This document shows, piece by piece, positions 1 through 5,597 of a stretch of 7,423 nt of DNA; within the stretch, counting starts at the first letter, position 1, and the number at the start of each line of letters is the position of its first letter. Source of the stretch: Leucobacter sp. (GTDB taxonomy: Bacteria; Actinomycetota; Actinomycetes; Actinomycetales; Microbacteriaceae); assembly GCA_017990305.1 (NCBI GenBank), contig JAGNOB010000075.1:1-7423 (forward strand). Direction: 5' to 3'. The notes beneath the pieces were generated by a model. The model did not search any database. It worked only from the letters and a program-made list of their open reading frames with translations, and had not been told where the DNA came from. The position numbers were made by a program, and so were the translations under genes.

Positions 1-1
1 G

Positions 2-274
2 CTCTCCGGCGGTGAAAAAACGCGTCTCGCGCTCGCACGACTCGTGGTGTCAAGCGCGAACGTGCTGTTGCTCGACGAGCCCACAAACAACCTCGACCCG
101 GCCAGCCGGCTCGAGATCCTCGACGCACTCGCGCACTTCACCGGCGCCGTCGTGCTTGTCTCGCACGACCCCGGCGCGGTGGAGGCGCTCAACCCCGAGC
201 GCGTACTGATCATGCCCGAGGGTACTGAGGATCACTGGTCCAAGGAGTACCTCGAACTCATCGAGCTCGCGTAA
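2..274 (+). CDS. ABC-F family ATPase, C-terminal end (partial)
   Basis: This is the last 90 residues of an ABC-F protein; the start lies beyond the left edge. Visible in order are the ABC signature LSGGE (residues 1-5 of the fragment), Walker B running into DEPTNNLD (about 21-32), and the switch-histidine motif SHD (54-56). The TNNLD form is the hallmark of ABC-F proteins, which have two ATPase domains and no membrane part. The end (ALNPERVLIMPEG, then an acidic stretch and ELIELA) resembles actinobacterial ABC-F proteins. Known members bind the ribosome near the E site and act as translation factors or give resistance to ribosome-targeting antibiotics; the C-terminus alone cannot separate these roles. 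It reads toward the cutinase gene, with 48 bases between the two stop codons. Family call is firm; subfamily is not. Confidence 0.9.
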   Translation, partial: LSGGEKTRLALARLVVSSANVLLLDEPTNNLDPASRLEILDALAHFTGAVVLVSHDPGAVEALNPERVLIMPEGTEDHWSKEYLELIELA

Positions 275-291
275 GCAACTTCCAGTCGCGT

Positions 292-326
292 CTGAGCCCG
301 CGGGGTGTGAGTTCGCTGGGGCTCAG
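292..326. terminator. possible hairpin terminator between convergent genes
   Basis: CTGAGCCC (292-299) and GGGCTCAG (319-326) form a perfect 8-bp inverted repeat with a 19-base loop, placed just after the ABC-F stop and covering the cutinase stop codon. The placement between convergent genes suggests termination, but there is no T-run on either side and the loop is long, so this is only a candidate. Confidence 0.3.
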
Positions 327-339
327 TTCGCTGGGTCTC
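310..339. repeat. two-copy 15-bp tandem repeat spanning the cutinase stop
   Basis: Two adjacent 15-bp units starting AGTTCGCTGGG (310-324 and 325-339) differ at one base. Read on the minus strand they encode ...DPAN, then the stop codon, then APAN, so the duplicated unit straddles the end of the cutinase gene. Confidence 0.75.
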
Positions 340-1291
340 GGTCCGCGGGCGACGGGCGCGAGTCGCTCTCGGGAGACGCGGTGGAACGCGGTGTCGAGGC
401 TTCACTGTCGGGCGAGGGCGACTTTGCGTCCTGCTCAGCTGCGTCCTGCTCAGCTGCGTCCTGCTCAGCTGCGTCATTGGCCGGCGTCAGGTGAGCGATG
501 ACGAAGGCCGCGCCGTCATTCTGCATGCCATTGTCGTAGTATGCGACGTGTCCCGATTCTTCCATGTCGAGCGTCGATTGGCAGATGAAATCATCAGCGA
601 CACAGAAGTCACGGAGCCTGTCCTCGAACGCTTCAAAGCTTCCGGGTGGGCGGGGGAGTAGGCCGTTGAGGTCTGGATCGAAGGTGCCGTAGCCCGTTGG
701 ATCGCTCCCAACGAATCGTGGGTTCCCATAGAGGACCACCGCGAGAACCCGCTCCGTGGCGGCGTCGGTCAACTCACCGACGTTCGCCCCAACGAGTCTC
801 GTCTCGGGTTCGGAGAGGGCATCTCCTACGACGAGCGCGCCCTGAGAATATCCGAGCAACACGGTGAACTGGTCAGGGCAGGCCTCTGCCTGCACGTTCA
901 GCGTGTCAACAAGTGTCCGTGCGCCGAGTGTCCCGCCTGCGTTGATCTCAGTGTCTGCCGGGTAGTCAAGATCGAGTCGCTCAACTTCACCGGGGCGCGC
1001 CTCAGAAATGGCACGAGCCACCGGGGCAAGCAGTTGTTTGCGCTTCGGCTCACCGGTGCCACGAGCGGTGATGACGAGATACGGTGAGCAGTCAAGCGCT
1101 TCAACGATCGGTTCCGGAAACGCCTCGGCATCATAAGGGTCAATCTCTTCTTGCGGAGCCGGCTCCGCCGTGACCTCTCGCAGCGCGTCTCGGGAGGTCA
1201 CGGCATCCACCTCGGGCGCACATCCAACCAGCAGCGCGGATGCCGCGATCACGCCCCCAACCGCCAGCACCCTCGCGCGACGGTCACGCAT
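323..1291 (-). CDS. cutinase-family secreted lipoprotein (serine esterase)
   Basis: A 322-residue protein with an Arg-rich N-terminus, a hydrophobic stretch (8-23) and a lipobox LVGC with Cys24, so it is probably exported and lipid-anchored to the outer face of the membrane. The cutinase/alpha-beta hydrolase fold follows: ITARGTGE (74-81), nucleophile motif GYSQGA with Ser149, CVADDFIC with Asp234 (three residues before Cys237, as in cutinases), and His248 in SGHVAYYDNG. Likely disulphides are C68-C138 and C230-C237. The family hydrolyses cutin, lipid or short-chain esters; the substrate here is unknown. After about residue 272 comes a low-complexity tail with DAAEQ three times, then a Ser/Pro/Asp-rich end. 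The chosen ATG gives a proper signal peptide and overlaps the SURF1 stop by 8 bases; GAGGA lies 11 bases upstream. The longer upstream open frame would bury the signal peptide. Confidence 0.88.
   Translation of the reverse strand: MRDRRARVLAVGGVIAASALLVGCAPEVDAVTSRDALREVTAEPAPQEEIDPYDAEAFPEPIVEALDCSPYLVITARGTGEPKRKQLLAPVARAISEARPGEVERLDLDYPADTEINAGGTLGARTLVDTLNVQAEACPDQFTVLLGYSQGALVVGDALSEPETRLVGANVGELTDAATERVLAVVLYGNPRFVGSDPTGYGTFDPDLNGLLPRPPGSFEAFEDRLRDFCVADDFICQSTLDMEESGHVAYYDNGMQNDGAAFVIAHLTPANDAAEQDAAEQDAAEQDAKSPSPDSEASTPRSTASPESDSRPSPADRDPAN
426..475. repeat. 15-bp tandem repeat (3.3 copies) in the cutinase tail
   Basis: GCGTCCTGCTCAGCT occurs three times without interruption (426-440, 441-455, 456-470), followed by a partial GCGTC (471-475). 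On the minus strand each unit encodes five residues, giving DAAEQ repeats. Because 15 bp is five codons, gain or loss of a unit keeps the frame. Confidence 0.95.
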
Positions 1292-2141
1292 CAAGCAGCG
1301 CGTCCTCAACATCAGCGTCGCTCGGGCCCTTGCGTGTCTTCCGAGCCTTGGACTTCTTCTCCATCGCAAGCACTTCCTTGCTGCCGGTGTTGAGGTTCTT
1401 GAACTCCTGCCGGGCAGCGTACCCGACACCGATACCAGCGATCAGGATGAACACATACCACTGCAGCGCGTATGACAGGTGGGGTCCTTCGTCGCGCTCG
1501 GGCTTCGGGGGAAGCACTCCGTGCTCGGCTGTGGGGGTCTCCGAGACGAGCATGCCGTACGTGTTCGAGTAGATTTCACCCGTCATTCCGGTGACCTCTG
1601 CGATCTCCGGGACGTTGATGCTCGCAACCGTGCGGCCGGCTGAGCTCCGGCCATCAACCTCGGGCTCGCTCGCTCTCAGCCGCACGACGACGTCGACGGT
1701 GCCGGTCGCGGGGCGGGGAACTGTCTTGAGTACATCTTCCATGTCGGTACCGCTCGCGAGGACCCAGCCGCGGTCAACGAAGAACACTCGACCGTCGGTG
1801 GTGCGGAACGGGACAATAATGTCTGCACCCACGCCCTCAGGCCCGGGTCGGTTGCGGGAAAGCACAGCGTCGTCCTCATAGCTTCCCTCGAGCGTCACGG
1901 TAAGCCACTTGTGCTGATCCACATCGAAATCCGTTGTGTTTGGCAGCGCTTCAGCGAGCGGAACGGGAGCCGCGTCGTAGTTCCGGTCAATGCGGGAGAT
2001 CTCCGCGCGTGCCTGCGCGCGGCGATCAAATTGCCAGTTGCCGAGATAGACGCACGCGATGGCGAACACGACAAACAGCGCGAAATAGCCGAGCCACCGC
2101 CGCGAATACAGGAAGGACCAGCCCACACGCGTTTCACTCAT
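1284..2141 (-). CDS. SURF1 family cytochrome c oxidase assembly protein
   Basis: A 285-residue membrane protein of typical SURF1 layout: a first transmembrane helix at about 17-34 ending in the family motif LGNWQFDRR (33-41), a large extracytoplasmic domain with RNRPGPEGVGADIIVPF and FFVDRGWV, then HLSYALQWY (221-229) leading into the second helix (about 222-240). The C-terminal tail is basic then acidic and predicted cytoplasmic. SURF1 proteins help insert haem a into subunit I of aa3-type cytochrome oxidase, so this gene suggests an aerobic respiratory chain with such an oxidase. The ATG overlaps the stop of the upstream small gene by 8 bases and the 3' end overlaps the cutinase start by 8 bases, which indicates co-translation. 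No oxidase or haem A synthase gene is in the window. The family assignment is secure. Confidence 0.95.
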   Translation of the reverse strand: MSETRVGWSFLYSRRWLGYFALFVVFAIACVYLGNWQFDRRAQARAEISRIDRNYDAAPVPLAEALPNTTDFDVDQHKWLTVTLEGSYEDDAVLSRNRPGPEGVGADIIVPFRTTDGRVFFVDRGWVLASGTDMEDVLKTVPRPATGTVDVVVRLRASEPEVDGRSSAGRTVASINVPEIAEVTGMTGEIYSNTYGMLVSETPTAEHGVLPPKPERDEGPHLSYALQWYVFILIAGIGVGYAARQEFKNLNTGSKEVLAMEKKSKARKTRKGPSDADVEDALLDA

Positions 2142-2370
2142 CGAGCTCTCCTACTGTCACAATCTCGAGCGGAAAACTCCGGTCGCTAAGAAACGAGGCT
2201 AGTACGTCGCGGTGTTCTCCGCAGGCAAGCCACGTTTTCCTTCGGTCAGCTGTATGGATCTTGGGGTTCCGCCAAAGGAGCGCCCAGATGGCAGCGTCTC
2301 TGCATCCCGCACGTGAGCAGGTGTGCCGGTGTTCGATTGGCGCACCCAGGTTGATGCCCGTGAACGTCAT
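2134..2370 (-). CDS. small conserved Cys/His protein beside SURF1, function unknown
   Basis: A 78-residue protein. It carries C18-x4-C23, then a central WALLWRNPKIH stretch, then C50-x2-H53 (TWLACGEHRD). Four potential ligands in two pairs suggest a small zinc-ribbon or treble-clef-like fold; this is inference. I see no signal peptide or transmembrane helix. The ATG at 2370 is chosen because AGGAG lies 5 bases upstream and the codon overlaps the DUF3099 stop in the ATGA form; an earlier in-frame start at 2397 has no such support. The 3' end overlaps the SURF1 start by 8 bases. I recall similar small proteins next to SURF1 in other actinobacteria, sometimes carrying unhelpful enzyme names. Its place in the cluster hints at a link with respiratory assembly, but nothing in the sequence proves that. 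Confidence 0.82.
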   Translation of the reverse strand: MTFTGINLGAPIEHRHTCSRAGCRDAAIWALLWRNPKIHTADRRKTWLACGEHRDVLASFLSDRSFPLEIVTVGELDE

Positions 2371-2789
2371 GATTTCTCCTCGCTTGACTCGACCCACTGC
2401 ACCGGATCAGCGTTGGCCGTAGCCTGCTGATCTGAGCGGCGCACAGGGTCAACGTCTACGACGAGGAGGGTCTCGGCTACACCGCCTTCCTCGGGTTCGG
2501 CAACAGGCTCGCCAGCATCCAGCTCAAGCGGGTCAGGGGCCGACACGTCTTGCTCGCCACCGTACGCGACGGCGTTGCCAACCATGACCGCGAACCAGGG
2601 AAGTGCGATGGCCCCAACGACCGGAAAGATGATCCACCACCCGCTCACCCAGAACAGTGAAAGCACGCAGGCGAGCCGCAGCGTCATCGCAATGAAATAC
2701 ATGCGCATACGGTGAGCTCTATCCTCGGTCGGGTTCACGCCCGCCGAGGTGACCCTGTAGCTCGGCGTTTCGCCGCTCTTTCTTGGCAT
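2367..2789 (-). CDS. DUF3099 family membrane protein
   Basis: A 140-residue protein matching the actinobacterial DUF3099 pattern: a short polar N-terminus with YRVTSAGVNPTEDRAHRMRMYFIAMTLR (quoted as two runs, YRVTSAGVNPTED then RAHRMRMYFIAMTLR), two closely spaced transmembrane helices (about 31-50 and 52-74) separated by a tight Gly-Trp turn, and an acidic C-terminal tail rich in Asp, Glu and Pro. The function of this family is unknown to me. The start at 2789 is chosen because a GAGGGAG Shine-Dalgarno lies 3 bases upstream; the open frame continues to 2954 but that extension has no family features and runs across the fabG start. It is the first gene of the leftward four-gene cluster, and its stop overlaps the next start by 4 bases (ATGA). 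Confidence 0.85.
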   Translation of the reverse strand: MPRKSGETPSYRVTSAGVNPTEDRAHRMRMYFIAMTLRLACVLSLFWVSGWWIIFPVVGAIALPWFAVMVGNAVAYGGEQDVSAPDPLELDAGEPVAEPEEGGVAETLLVVDVDPVRRSDQQATANADPVQWVESSEEKS

Positions 2790-2811
2790 CGGCTCCCTCT
2801 TCAACGTTCTT

Positions 2812-2817
2812 AGTTTA
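2812..2817 (-). promoter_or_regulatory. candidate -10 element for the DUF3099-SURF1-cutinase cluster
   Basis: On the minus strand TAAACT lies 22 bases before the DUF3099 ATG, so a transcript would begin about 15-16 bases before the start and include the GAGGGAG ribosome site. A TTGTCA (2830-2835) upstream resembles a -35 element but is only 12 bases from this hexamer, too close; it would suit the poorer TAAGAA 5 bases further downstream. The exact promoter is unsettled. Confidence 0.4.
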
Positions 2818-2885
2818 CGGCTTCGACTGTGACAACGCCTGAGGATCGCGGTGCACCGGAGCAGCAGCGGAATACTTGCATTCGC

Positions 2886-2891
2886 TAGGCT
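2886..2891 (+). promoter_or_regulatory. -10 element TAGGCT for a leaderless fabG mRNA
   Basis: TAGGCT ends 7 bases before the fabG ATG, so the transcription start would fall on or next to the A of the start codon. No properly spaced Shine-Dalgarno is present (the GAAGGG run sits one base from the ATG). No good -35 element is visible. Confidence 0.6.
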
Positions 2892-2898
2892 GAAGGGC

Positions 2899-3618
2899 AT
2901 GAACGCAACCATCACCCCGCGCACCGTCCTTATCACCGGCGGCAACCGCGGCATTGGCTACGCCATTGCAGAACGCATGATCGCCGACGGCCACCGTGTT
3001 GCCGTCACCTCCCGTTCTGGAGAGGGCCCGGCAGGCTCACTCACCGTCCGCGCCGAAATGACCGATGCCGAGTCCATCGATCGCGCCTTCAGCGAAGTTG
3101 AGGCGCAGCTGGGATCGGTCGAAGTGCTCGTCGCGAACGCAGGCATCACCCGCGACACGCTGCTGCTGCGCATGTCCGAGGAAGACTTCACCGATGTCAT
3201 CGACACGAACCTCACCGGCGCCTTCCGCGTTGTCAAGCGCGCGTCAAAGGGACTGCTCAAGCAGCGCTTTGGCCGCGTGATCTTCATCTCCTCAGTCGTT
3301 GGGCTCTACGGCTCGGCCGGCCAGGTGAACTACTCGTCCTCAAAGGCAGCCCTCGTTGGCTTCGCTCGCTCGCTGACGCGCGAGCTCGGAGGTCGGGGCA
3401 TTACGGCGAATGTCATCGCGCCCGGCTTCATCGACACCGACATGACCGCTGTGCTCCCTGAGGCGCAGCAGCAGCAGTACCTCGCTTCCATTCCGGCCGC
3501 GCGCTTCGGCCAGGTCGCCGAGATCGCCGGTGCCGCGTCGTTCCTCGCAGGAGACGATGCCGCGTATATCTCCGGCGCGGTCATCCCGGTCGACGGCGGC
3601 CTCGGCATGGGGCACTGA
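2899..3618 (+). CDS. fabG: 3-oxoacyl-ACP reductase (FabG/MabA-like short-chain dehydrogenase)
   Basis: A 239-residue classical short-chain dehydrogenase. It has the nucleotide-binding motif TGGNRGIG (13-20), NAG (80-82), and the catalytic set Asn104, Ser132, Tyr145 and Lys149 (YSSSK). SRS at 38-40 after the second strand is consistent with NADPH preference. The C-terminal DGGLGMGH is very close to the ending of mycobacterial MabA (FabG1), which supports 3-oxoacyl-ACP reduction in type II fatty-acid elongation rather than a generic dehydrogenase. In mycobacteria inhA follows; here there is no enoyl reductase, and SerB lies convergently downstream. The start at 2899 is chosen because it gives the usual short N-terminus before TVLITGG and sits on a leaderless-type promoter; the open frame back to 2851 adds 16 residues without support. 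A long hairpin follows the stop. Confidence 0.92.
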   Translation: MNATITPRTVLITGGNRGIGYAIAERMIADGHRVAVTSRSGEGPAGSLTVRAEMTDAESIDRAFSEVEAQLGSVEVLVANAGITRDTLLLRMSEEDFTDVIDTNLTGAFRVVKRASKGLLKQRFGRVIFISSVVGLYGSAGQVNYSSSKAALVGFARSLTRELGGRGITANVIAPGFIDTDMTAVLPEAQQQQYLASIPAARFGQVAEIAGAASFLAGDDAAYISGAVIPVDGGLGMGH

Positions 3619-3636
3619 GCACCGACGTTCTCAGCA

Positions 3637-3684
3637 CGCAGCAGTGGGCTGCCGCTCCCTTCGGAGCGGCGGCCCACTGCTGCG
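3637..3684. terminator. long hairpin shared by convergent fabG and serB
   Basis: A 22-bp stem (3637-3658 with 3663-3684) has a 4-base CTTC loop and only one G-T wobble pair. It starts 18 bases after the fabG stop and ends 14 bases from the serB stop, so it can serve both strands. The plus side continues with TTTGG, a short T-run; the minus side has no T-run. Termination is likely but not of the textbook intrinsic type. Confidence 0.75.
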
Positions 3685-3698
3685 TTTGGCTGTGTGGT

Positions 3699-4337
3699 CT
3701 AGCTGAGCGTGTCCAGCAGCGGAATCGCGAGACCGAGGTCGTCCGCAATCGACACGTCCGCCCGTTCCTGAACGATGGGCTTGGCGTTAAAGCCAACACC
3801 GATCGCGGCGACATCCATCATGCGTAGATCGTTCGCGCCATCCCCGATCGCGATCGTCGCGCTCATCGGGATCTCGCTTTCCGCGGCCCACTCGGCGAGT
3901 GCCACAGCCTTCGCCTCAGCGTCGATCACCGGCCCGACAGTGCGACCGGTGAGCTTCCCATCGGAAACCTCCAGGCGGTTCGCGCGCCAAAAGTCGAGCC
4001 CGAGATCCTTCGCAATCGGGTCAAGAACCTCGTGAAAGCCGCCAGAAACAACACCAACCTTCCCCCCTCGGGCGTGGACCGCAGCAACGAGCTCGCGGAT
4101 ACCGGGGGAGAGGCGTACGCGCGCGTACGCCTGAGCGAACACAGTGTCGGGAGTGTCACGGAGTGTCGCAACTCGCTCGGTCAGGCTCTCAGCGAAATCG
4201 AGTTCGCCACGCATCGCGCGCTCGGTCACCTCGGCGACTAGCTCGCGGGTTCCCGCGGCGTCAGCGAGGAGCTCAATGACCTCGTCTTGGATGGTCGTGG
4301 AATCGCAGTCGAGAACGACGAGTGGGGTAACGCTCAT
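3699..4337 (-). CDS. serB: phosphoserine phosphatase
   Basis: A 212-residue HAD-superfamily phosphatase that performs the last step of serine synthesis, removing phosphate from O-phosphoserine. All motifs are visible: DCDST (10-14) with nucleophile Asp10 and acid/base Asp12; the substrate-cap region with EVIELLAD and the Arg at 55; VSGGF (97-101) with Ser98; Lys143; and GDGANDLRMM (165-174) with Asp166 and Asp170 for magnesium. It is the short, single-domain form, without the N-terminal ACT domains found in mycobacterial SerB2, so allosteric serine control through ACT domains is not expected. It is convergent with fabG and divergent from the ABC ATPase. There is no Shine-Dalgarno; TAGACT ends 6 bases before the ATG, so the mRNA is probably leaderless. 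No other serine gene is in the window. Confidence 0.93.
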   Translation of the reverse strand: MSVTPLVVLDCDSTTIQDEVIELLADAAGTRELVAEVTERAMRGELDFAESLTERVATLRDTPDTVFAQAYARVRLSPGIRELVAAVHARGGKVGVVSGGFHEVLDPIAKDLGLDFWRANRLEVSDGKLTGRTVGPVIDAEAKAVALAEWAAESEIPMSATIAIGDGANDLRMMDVAAIGVGFNAKPIVQERADVSIADDLGLAIPLLDTLS

Positions 4338-4343
4338 AGCCCC

Positions 4344-4349
4344 AGTCTA
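4344..4349 (-). promoter_or_regulatory. -10 element TAGACT for a leaderless serB mRNA
   Basis: On the minus strand TAGACT is followed by 6 bases and then the serB ATG, the exact spacing for a transcript starting at the start codon. Its -35 region would cover the start codon of the divergent ABC gene. No clear -35 hexamer is seen. Confidence 0.6.
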
Positions 4350-4353
4350 GAGA

Positions 4354-4359
4354 TAGGCT
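4354..4359 (+). promoter_or_regulatory. -10 element TAGGCT for a leaderless ABC ATPase mRNA
   Basis: TAGGCT is followed by 7 bases and the ATG at 4367, the same hexamer and spacing as at fabG. It is only 4 bases from the opposing serB -10 element, and its -35 region would cover the serB start codon. Confidence 0.6.
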
Positions 4360-4366
4360 TGACGGT

Positions 4367-5164
4367 ATGACGACCGTGCTGAGCCTCACTGACGCGAGCT
4401 ACATTCGCAATCGCCGCCCGATTCTCGACAACGTGACGTGGCAAGTAGATGACAGTGAACGGTGGGTCATCCTTGGCCCGAACGGCGCGGGGAAGACGAC
4501 GATCCTCAAGCTCATCACGGCCAACGACTTCCCGACAACGGGAACCGTCGATGTGCTTGGCAACCGCCTCGGCAAGATCGACATCTTCGAGCTGCGCTCG
4601 CGTCTCGGGTTCGTCTCAAGCGCTACCGCCCGCCGTATCCCGCCGAGCGAACTTGTCCGGGACGTCGTCCTCACCGCCGCATACTCAGTTGAGGGCCGCT
4701 GGAACGAGCAGTACGACGCGATCGACGTGCGCCAGGCTGATCGCGTGCTAGCCGAATGGGATCTGCTCGGCCTTGCAGATCAGGCTTTTGGCACGCTGAG
4801 CGATGGGGAGCGCAAGCGCACCCTCATTGCTCGCGCGGTCATGACCGATCCTGAGCTCCTACTGCTTGATGAGCCGAGCGCGAGCTTGGATCTCGGGGCG
4901 CGCGAGCGCCTCCTGCAGATGCTCTCCGGCTTCGCCCAGTCGCCATACTCGCCCGCAATGGTGATGGTGACCCACCACGTCGAGGAGATCCCGCCCGGGT
5001 TCACGCACGTGTTGCTCGTGAACGACGGGAAGGTGCAGGCCGCCGGACCCATCGCTGAGACGCTCACGGCCGAGAACCTCGAAGCCACATTCGGCATGCC
5101 GTTTGAGCTGACCCTCACCAACGGCCGCTACGCCGCAACATCCCGCGCAACCACCGCCGAATAG
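4367..5164 (+). CDS. stand-alone ABC transporter-type ATP-binding protein (ModF/YlmA-like)
   Basis: A 265-residue single ABC nucleotide-binding domain: Walker A GPNGAGKTT (37-45), signature LSDGE (144-148), Walker B LLLLDEPSASLD (164-175) with catalytic Glu169, and switch histidine THH (202-204). At the Q-loop the expected Gln is absent; the segment reads GFVSSATARRIPP (81-93). A VSS-type Q-loop is, from memory, a feature of the ModF/YlmA-like group of solo ATPases, so the resemblance is there rather than to ordinary importer ATPases. No permease or binding-protein gene adjoins it, so neither transport nor substrate can be assigned. There is no Shine-Dalgarno; the ATG sits 7 bases after TAGGCT. 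It is divergent from serB and followed, after a hairpin, by rpmE2, which appears to have its own promoter. Confidence 0.88.
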   Translation: MTTVLSLTDASYIRNRRPILDNVTWQVDDSERWVILGPNGAGKTTILKLITANDFPTTGTVDVLGNRLGKIDIFELRSRLGFVSSATARRIPPSELVRDVVLTAAYSVEGRWNEQYDAIDVRQADRVLAEWDLLGLADQAFGTLSDGERKRTLIARAVMTDPELLLLDEPSASLDLGARERLLQMLSGFAQSPYSPAMVMVTHHVEEIPPGFTHVLLVNDGKVQAAGPIAETLTAENLEATFGMPFELTLTNGRYAATSRATTAE

Positions 5165-5206
5165 CCCGGTTTCCCGACACGCTGCGCGAAACACGCAGCA
5201 AACGGG
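5165..5206 (+). terminator. possible terminator hairpin after the ABC ATPase gene
   Basis: GCTGCG (5181-5186) pairs with CGCAGC (5194-5199) around a 7-base loop. CCCGGTTT (5165-5172) can pair, with one bulged base, with AAACGGG (5200-5206) outside it, leaving an 8-base internal bulge. It begins right after the stop codon but lacks a T-run. Confidence 0.4.
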
Positions 5207-5228
5207 CACGAGGACTCTTTGGATCTGT

Positions 5229-5234
5229 TAATAT
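5229..5234 (+). promoter_or_regulatory. candidate -10 element TAATAT for rpmE2
   Basis: TAATAT lies in the only clearly AT-rich patch of the 156-base gap before rpmE2, flanked by GGATC (5221-5225) and GATCC (5236-5240). A transcript would start near 5241, giving a leader of about 80 bases. No good -35 hexamer is visible, so an activator or a different start is possible. Confidence 0.45.
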
Positions 5235-5240
5235 TGATCC

Positions 5241-5320
5241 TTGGTGCGGTGACGCCGCAAGACTTCTGCGCTCGGCATTTCCGCCGAATCAGCGAGACGC
5301 AACAATATCGAAGGACAGTC
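5241..5320 (+). promoter_or_regulatory. structured 5' leader of rpmE2, candidate L31 autoregulatory leader
   Basis: Two small hairpins are visible: TGCGG (5245-5249) with CCGCA (5255-5259) around 5 bases, and TCGGC (5272-5276) with GCCGA (5283-5287) around 6 bases. An unpaired A-rich stretch with GAAGGA then leads into the rpmE2 ATG. Ribosomal-protein leader motifs have been described upstream of L31 genes in Actinobacteria; whether this one matches needs a covariance search. The length and position fit, but the hairpins are short. Confidence 0.35.
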
Positions 5321-5569
5321 ATGAAGACCGAGATTCACCCCGAGTACAACGCCATCGTGTTCCGCGACCTTGCGTCGGGGGAGACCTTCCTCACGCGTTC
5401 GACCCTCACGAGCGACAAGACCATCGAGCTCGACGGAGCAACCTACCCGGTTCTCGACGTCGAGATCTCGAGCGCTTCGCACCCGTTCTACACGGGCAAG
5501 CAGCGCATCCTCGACTCCGCAGGTCGCGTCGAGAAGTTCAACCAGCGCTTCAAGGCCTTCGGCGCCTAA
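5321..5569 (+). CDS. rpmE2: 50S ribosomal protein L31, type B (zinc-free form)
   Basis: An 82-residue basic ribosomal protein, the usual length for type B L31. It begins [16 protein letters not shown], has the conserved LTRST and [17 protein letters not shown] stretches, and ends [13 protein letters not shown]. There is no cysteine at all, so the zinc-binding CxxC pairs of type A L31 are missing; this form does not need zinc. L31 bridges the two ribosomal subunits. In several bacteria type B genes are repressed by Zur when zinc is plentiful, but I see no convincing Zur box here, so this may be a constitutive copy. The start is set by GAAGGA 5 bases upstream of the ATG and by the conserved N-terminus. 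A strong terminator lies 28 bases after the stop. Confidence 0.95.
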   Translation: MKTEIHPEYNAIVFRDLASGETFLTRSTLTSDKTIELDGATYPVLDVEISSASHPFYTGKQRILDSAGRVEKFNQRFKAFGA

Positions 5570-5597
5570 GCAGCTTCGCAGCCGCACGGCTGACGCG

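Noticed and set aside
426..475. Possible small CRISPR-like array
   Set aside because: The 15-bp units are directly adjacent with no spacers, lie in frame inside a gene, and there are no cas genes.
232..477. Minus-strand frame rich in TQLSR repeats, and the overlapping plus-strand frame 307-501
   Set aside because: Both are readings of the cutinase tail repeats in other frames. The frame with the cutinase fold explains the region.
1591..1881. Plus-strand open frame opposite SURF1 (and similar long frames opposite serB, fabG and the exonuclease)
   Set aside because: These are GC-driven antisense shadows without domain similarity or ribosome sites, and the opposite strands encode clear families.
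2851..2898. Longer fabG start at a GTG
   Set aside because: The 16 extra residues lack family similarity and a ribosome site, and would cover the leaderless-type promoter.
5221..5240. Zur operator for rpmE2
   Set aside because: The site has GGATC/GATCC arms but its AT-rich core is not symmetric with them and does not resemble a TGAAAATNATTTTCA-type Zur box.
5579..5592. CAGCCG-CA-CGGCTG inverted repeat just after rpmE2
   Set aside because: The 2-base loop is too tight for the full stem, and the much stronger terminator follows 6 bases later.
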